A stretch of DNA of 56,441 nt, from positions 1 to 56,441 of the forward strand of contig CAMCZU010000004.1 in NCBI GenBank assembly GCA_945888065.1. Direction: 5' to 3'. Shown in pieces: positions 52,799 through 56,441 of the stretch. Below the pieces are notes generated by a model, which saw only the letters and a list, made by a program, of their open reading frames with translations, did no database searches and was not told the origin of the DNA. Source of the DNA: Rickettsia typhi (GTDB lineage Bacteria > Pseudomonadota > Alphaproteobacteria > WRAU01 > Hepatincolaceae). The stretch's first letter is position 1; each line of letters starts with the position of its first letter. A program made the position numbers and the translations under genes.

Positions 52799-55700
52799 AT
52801 GGTAGGTATATTAAGGTATTGTATAAAAATTTTTAACAAAATTGTGGCATTAATTATATTATTAATGTTTATTTTGTTTTATTTTATTATGTTTGAAGTT
52901 CCTATTCCTATTGTATCTGACAAAATTTCTAATCATATTAAAGATAATTATAAAAATTATTTTCCTCAAGAAAGTGAATTTTCGTTGGGATCAATTTCAT
53001 TTTCTTGGAATTATACAATCAATAGACCAATTGTGTTAATAAAAAAAATTATCTATAAAAATCAAGGTAATGAAATTATTTTTGAAAAAGTTGGTATTTA
53101 TCCAGATATTAAAAAATTATTATTTAATAAACAAATTGCTATTAAAAAGCTCTATTTAGACGGATTTAATTTTCTATTAATAGAAAAAGATGGTAAAATT
53201 GATTTTGATTTTTTCATTCCAGAAAAACCATCTGCAAATAATATTTCTATTACAAATAATCAAAATACTAAAGATATAAAAAACAAGGTTGTATTTGATG
53301 CTAATAACCCATATAAATCATTTGAAAATATAAAAAAAAATAATCTTATTTTTGCTAATTTAGATGAACTAGCATTTACAAATTTAAAAATTTTATTTGT
53401 AGAAAATAATATAGATTTTTTTTCGGTTAATTTTAATAAATTAATTTTCAAAACTACTGCATCTAATTTTGTATTTAATTTACAAAGTCAATTGATATTT
53501 AGTGAAGTTTTGCAAAGCAATATAAAATTAGATGCAGTATTAGAAAAAAATAATGATCTATTTATAAATTTAGATGTTGAAAATTTAGAAATATCTAAAA
53601 TAAGTAAACGTCTTTATCCTTATTTTCCTAGTATTCAAAAACTTAAAATTAATAAACTACCTTTAAATGTTAACATAGATGCTAATTATAATTTAGTTAG
53701 TAAAAATATAAAAAAATTATATGGTGATATTTCAATTAAAGATGGATCTATCTTATATAAAGATTACTTTAATAAAACCATTGCTTTACAATCATTGTTA
53801 ATGAAGGTTAATTATAATGATAAAGCTAATATTGTTAGTGTTAATGATGTTAAAATTAAATTTGTAGATAATAATGTTATTGCATTAAAAAATTTTGGTA
53901 GTGAGATATCTTTAAGAGATGTAAGTGCTAAAATAGATTACAATCTGAATAATAACAATATATATATAAAAGATGGAATGTTAGCAGATGCTAAAAATGA
54001 TATTGGATTTAATATTGATTTTATTGATAATAGCAAAGAAAATTATGTAATAAATGTAGATGTGCATTCTAGCAAAGTGCAGATGAATTATTTAAAAAAT
54101 ATTTTCCCAAGTTTGCTAAATACTAGTCTTAAAAATTGGATTGATACCTCTATTCATAAGTCTAACATAGAAGGGTTAGATGTAAATTTAAAGTTTGCAA
54201 TTGATAAAAAATCAAATGTGGTATCCTTAAGCTCTTTGAGTGGAGAAACAAAAATGAACGATGTTTCCTTAAGTTATCTTTCAACTATGCCTGAAATGGA
54301 TGTTGAAAATTTATTGTTAAAATTTGATTCACAATCTTTAACCATAGATTATAAAAACTTAACTACTTTAGATTTATTCTCTAGTAATGGAAATGTAAGT
54401 GTTGTAGATTATGATGCAAACTTAGCTGGGTATCAGGCATATTTAAAATTAAATATGGATGTAGAGGGAGAGGTTGTAAATATTTTACAATATATTAACA
54501 ATAAACCCTTAAACTTAGCAGATAAATATAATTTAACAATAGATAATTTTAAGGGTAAAGCAGTTGGTAATTTTAAATTTGGGTATCTATTTGCTACTGA
54601 AGATAACATTAAGGATCTTGATATAAATTTTAAATTAAGCGATTTTGTATATAAAAATGTATTTAATAATATTGATGCTACAGATGGAAATTTAGATTTT
54701 ATCTTATCTAACAATAAATTAGAAATTACAGGTAGCACATTGTATTTAAATCAAAAAGCAAATTTAGATATTTTGTTTCAATGGGGTGATAAATCTATCC
54801 AAAATTACAAAATTATATTTGATAAATTTGATATTACTAATGCAAAAAAATTAACCATTTTGCCACAAAATCTTATTGAAAATGCCACAGGTGATTCGCA
54901 AATTAAAATAAATTATACAAGTTCAGGTAGCACATCAAATATAATTTTTGATGTAAATTTATTATATAATGCTTTTAATATTAAAGAATTAAGCTATAGC
55001 AAACAAGTTGAAGAGCCATTTTTAGTATACGGAGATATGAATATAAATAACAATACAAAGGATTATGATATAAAAACATTACTTATTACATCTAATAATT
55101 TGAATGCAAATATGAGCTTAAAAATAAATGATAAATCAAAAGAAATAAATATTAAAACAATGAAATTAAATAATAATTTTAACTTTAATGGTAATTTTTT
55201 TGTTGATGATAAATCTATAAAAGCATTTATAAGGGGTAAAAGCATAGATATAACATATTTTTTAGATAATATAAAAAATAAAAACAATCAAAACAACAAA
55301 GTAAATGATATAAAAATTGAAAATAATAAACAACAACTCAATTCAACGTCTAATAATACAACAAAAGAATATTATATAGATATTGATATTAATCGTATTT
55401 ATAGTGGTAAAAAATATCTTAAAAACTCGGTATTTAAGTTAGATTTTTCTAATAAAAGCTTAAATTCTTTATTTTTAAATGCTAATTTTAGTTCTAAAAA
55501 CACAAGCTATATAACATTTAATAATACAGATAACACAATTAATGGAAAAATTTATAATATTGGATATTTGCTACAATTTTTTAATTTAACAGATTCAGTT
55601 AGAAATGGTGATTTAGATGCAAAAATTGTTATTAAAACTCAACTAAATGATAACACAGATGATAAAATTATAATATCAAAAGGGGATATGTTAATTAATA

Positions 55701-56218
55701 ATGTTGTAGTTGGGGTTAATTTTTCTACGGCTTTATTAAGCTTTGAAGGCAAAGATTATTATTTTGATATTAATAAAATTAAGCTAGTAGGTAATGTAAT
55801 GGGTGGAGAAATGAGAGGATATTTAGATTTTGATAAAAAATATTTAGATATTTCTGGTCGCCTAATACCTATTTGGGGTGCTAATAATTTGTTATCTAAT
55901 GCCCCTATTATTAAAAATTTAATTGGAAACAAAAACTACGATAAAAACATCTTAGAATTTAATACAGCGGTTAGGGGTCCTTTATCTGCCTTAGAATATA
56001 CCTTATTTGATAAAAAAGATAAAAGTATTCCAAAACAATCAAGCACACAAAACTTACCAACAAATGCTACAGATGAAAGTGCACAACAAGAAAGCACACA
56101 AAATCAACAAATATATTCAACAAGTAAAAATCAAATTACTGAAGAAACAAATAGCAATAGCCAAAATATGCAAAATGAAAACACACAACAAAATAGTGTA
56201 TTGGGTATAATACCATAA
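52799..56218 (+). CDS. AsmA-like/DUF3971 (YhdP-type) envelope protein
   Basis: A 1139-residue protein with one N-terminal membrane segment (about 12-34) followed by a very long beta-rich periplasmic region. Short repeated strands such as L-K-N-W-I-D-T-S-I, G-E-T-K-M-N-D-V-S-L-S-Y and G-G-E-M-R-G-Y-L-D-F are the pattern of YhdP/TamB/AsmA-group proteins. Those are thought to bridge inner and outer membranes and help move phospholipids. The last 70 or so residues are a Gln/Asn/Ser/Thr-rich disordered tail. Assignment is from architecture and these motifs; the exact subfamily is uncertain. It follows prfB after a 73-base gap holding an 11-base inverted repeat. Confidence 0.82.
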   Translation: MVGILRYCIKIFNKIVALIILLMFILFYFIMFEVPIPIVSDKISNHIKDNYKNYFPQESEFSLGSISFSWNYTINRPIVLIKKIIYKNQGNEIIFEKVGIYPDIKKLLFNKQIAIKKLYLDGFNFLLIEKDGKIDFDFFIPEKPSANNISITNNQNTKDIKNKVVFDANNPYKSFENIKKNNLIFANLDELAFTNLKILFVENNIDFFSVNFNKLIFKTTASNFVFNLQSQLIFSEVLQSNIKLDAVLEKNNDLFINLDVENLEISKISKRLYPYFPSIQKLKINKLPLNVNIDANYNLVSKNIKKLYGDISIKDGSILYKDYFNKTIALQSLLMKVNYNDKANIVSVNDVKIKFVDNNVIALKNFGSEISLRDVSAKIDYNLNNNNIYIKDGMLADAKNDIGFNIDFIDNSKENYVINVDVHSSKVQMNYLKNIFPSLLNTSLKNWIDTSIHKSNIEGLDVNLKFAIDKKSNVVSLSSLSGETKMNDVSLSYLSTMPEMDVENLLLKFDSQSLTIDYKNLTTLDLFSSNGNVSVVDYDANLAGYQAYLKLNMDVEGEVVNILQYINNKPLNLADKYNLTIDNFKGKAVGNFKFGYLFATEDNIKDLDINFKLSDFVYKNVFNNIDATDGNLDFILSNNKLEITGSTLYLNQKANLDILFQWGDKSIQNYKIIFDKFDITNAKKLTILPQNLIENATGDSQIKINYTSSGSTSNIIFDVNLLYNAFNIKELSYSKQVEEPFLVYGDMNINNNTKDYDIKTLLITSNNLNANMSLKINDKSKEINIKTMKLNNNFNFNGNFFVDDKSIKAFIRGKSIDITYFLDNIKNKNNQNNKVNDIKIENNKQQLNSTSNNTTKEYYIDIDINRIYSGKKYLKNSVFKLDFSNKSLNSLFLNANFSSKNTSYITFNNTDNTINGKIYNIGYLLQFFNLTDSVRNGDLDAKIVIKTQLNDNTDDKIIISKGDMLINNVVVGVNFSTALLSFEGKDYYFDINKIKLVGNVMGGEMRGYLDFDKKYLDISGRLIPIWGANNLLSNAPIIKNLIGNKNYDKNILEFNTAVRGPLSALEYTLFDKKDKSIPKQSSTQNLPTNATDESAQQESTQNQQIYSTSKNQITEETNSNSQNMQNENTQQNSVLGIIP

Positions 56219-56237
56219 CACTATAAGATCTTAGTGT
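56218..56237 (+). terminator. Possible stem-loop after the AsmA-like gene
   Basis: ACACTA (56218-56223) and TAGTGT (56232-56237) form a 6-base stem with an 8-base loop that is mostly the palindrome AAGATCTT, starting at the stop codon. There is no T-run directly after, so it is a weak candidate. Confidence 0.25.
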
Positions 56238-56352
56238 AATCTTATATGCATATAAAAAATTTTATATATCAAAAACTTCAAATCAAAAAATATAAAAAAC
56301 AATTAAAATCTGGTTTTTTTTAAAAGTTTTAAAGCTTTTTTGTAAGTTTTTA

Positions 56353-56441
56353 GTTAATTTATTATCTTTTTTCTTTTTTTTCTTTTCTTTTTTTTCTTTT
56401 TTTCTTTTTTTATTTCCTTTTTTTTAATTTTTATTTTTTTT
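56353..56441. other. Polypyrimidine tract at the window end
   Basis: The last ~90 bases are almost only T with scattered C. Read on the minus strand, one frame stays open from the edge for 28 codons, nearly all Lys with a few Ile, Glu and Arg, ending in TAA at 56354-56356. It could be the Lys-rich end of a convergent gene that begins beyond the window. It could equally be a low-complexity tract where an assembly stops. Neither can be decided here. Confidence 0.4.

Noticed and set aside
54433-54738. 101-residue minus-strand frame inside the AsmA-like gene
   Set aside because: Opposite-strand frame within a continuous coding region, Ser/Leu/Lys-rich composition as expected from antisense of Asn/Asp-rich codons, no start context.
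1-56441. Mobile elements, CRISPR arrays, toxin-antitoxin or defence systems
   Set aside because: I saw no transposase, integrase, regular spacer-repeat array or recognised defence gene; codon and base use are uniform across the window.

Overview
The window is a very AT-rich (roughly 75-80% A+T by eye), gene-dense bacterial chromosome segment. The gene families and above all the gene order point to an alphaproteobacterium. Examples are the murE-murF-mraY-murD-ftsW-murG-murC-murB-ddl-ftsQ-ftsA-ftsZ-lpxC-bamD-recN-ligA run and the plsY-dprA-topA-rnr-rpmG run. The base composition, short intergenic gaps and overlapping gene ends suggest a reduced, host-associated (Rickettsiales-like) or streamlined lineage. 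I cannot name the genus. Peptidoglycan synthesis looks complete for the steps present, and lpxC and bamD indicate a lipid A-containing outer membrane.

Layout. Bases 1-12914 hold the division and cell-wall (dcw) cluster on the + strand: the tail of murE, then murF to ftsZ, many genes abutting or overlapping. Bases 13019-18615 continue with lpxC, bamD, recN and ligA. An uncharacterised lipoprotein with predicted coiled-coil ends follows (18674-19738). Next come a minus-strand M16 peptidase, a divergent RNA m5U methyltransferase, an M23 murein endopeptidase with a very unusual membrane-like N-terminus (22426-24582), YqgE and RNase HI. Bases 25790-30915 carry a small lipoprotein, a dCMP-deaminase-like enzyme, a U32/TrhP-like RNA hydroxylation protein, a small membrane protein divergent from an RluD-type pseudouridine synthase, a secreted OB-fold protein and a small receiver-like hypothetical protein. 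Bases 30907-39641 form one long minus-strand run read as AGCS transporter, ruvX, an unlisted 47-residue ORF, plsY, dprA, topA, rnr and rpmG. gatCAB (39760-43069) diverges from it, followed by tRNA-Ser(GCU) and an outer-membrane beta-barrel protein. Then come a BepA-like M48 protease and RNase E/G on the minus strand, and amiC, PBP1A, prfB and a large AsmA-like protein on the + strand. The window ends in a polypyrimidine tract.

How it fits together. Most genes serve the envelope: precursor synthesis (Mur, MraY, Ddl), polymerisation (FtsW, PBP1A), hydrolysis (AmiC, M23), lipid A (LpxC), phospholipid (PlsY) and outer-membrane assembly (BamD, M48, AsmA-like). The rest is core information processing. 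I see no phage, IS element, CRISPR array, toxin-antitoxin pair or defence island, and no stretch over 300 bases without a gene. The most unusual items are an FtsA that appears to have lost its ATP-binding signatures and membrane-targeting tail, the M23 protein's acid-free hydrophobic and cationic N-terminal region of about 270 residues, the small ORF coupled to plsY by an ATGA overlap, and several perfect inverted repeats at promoters.
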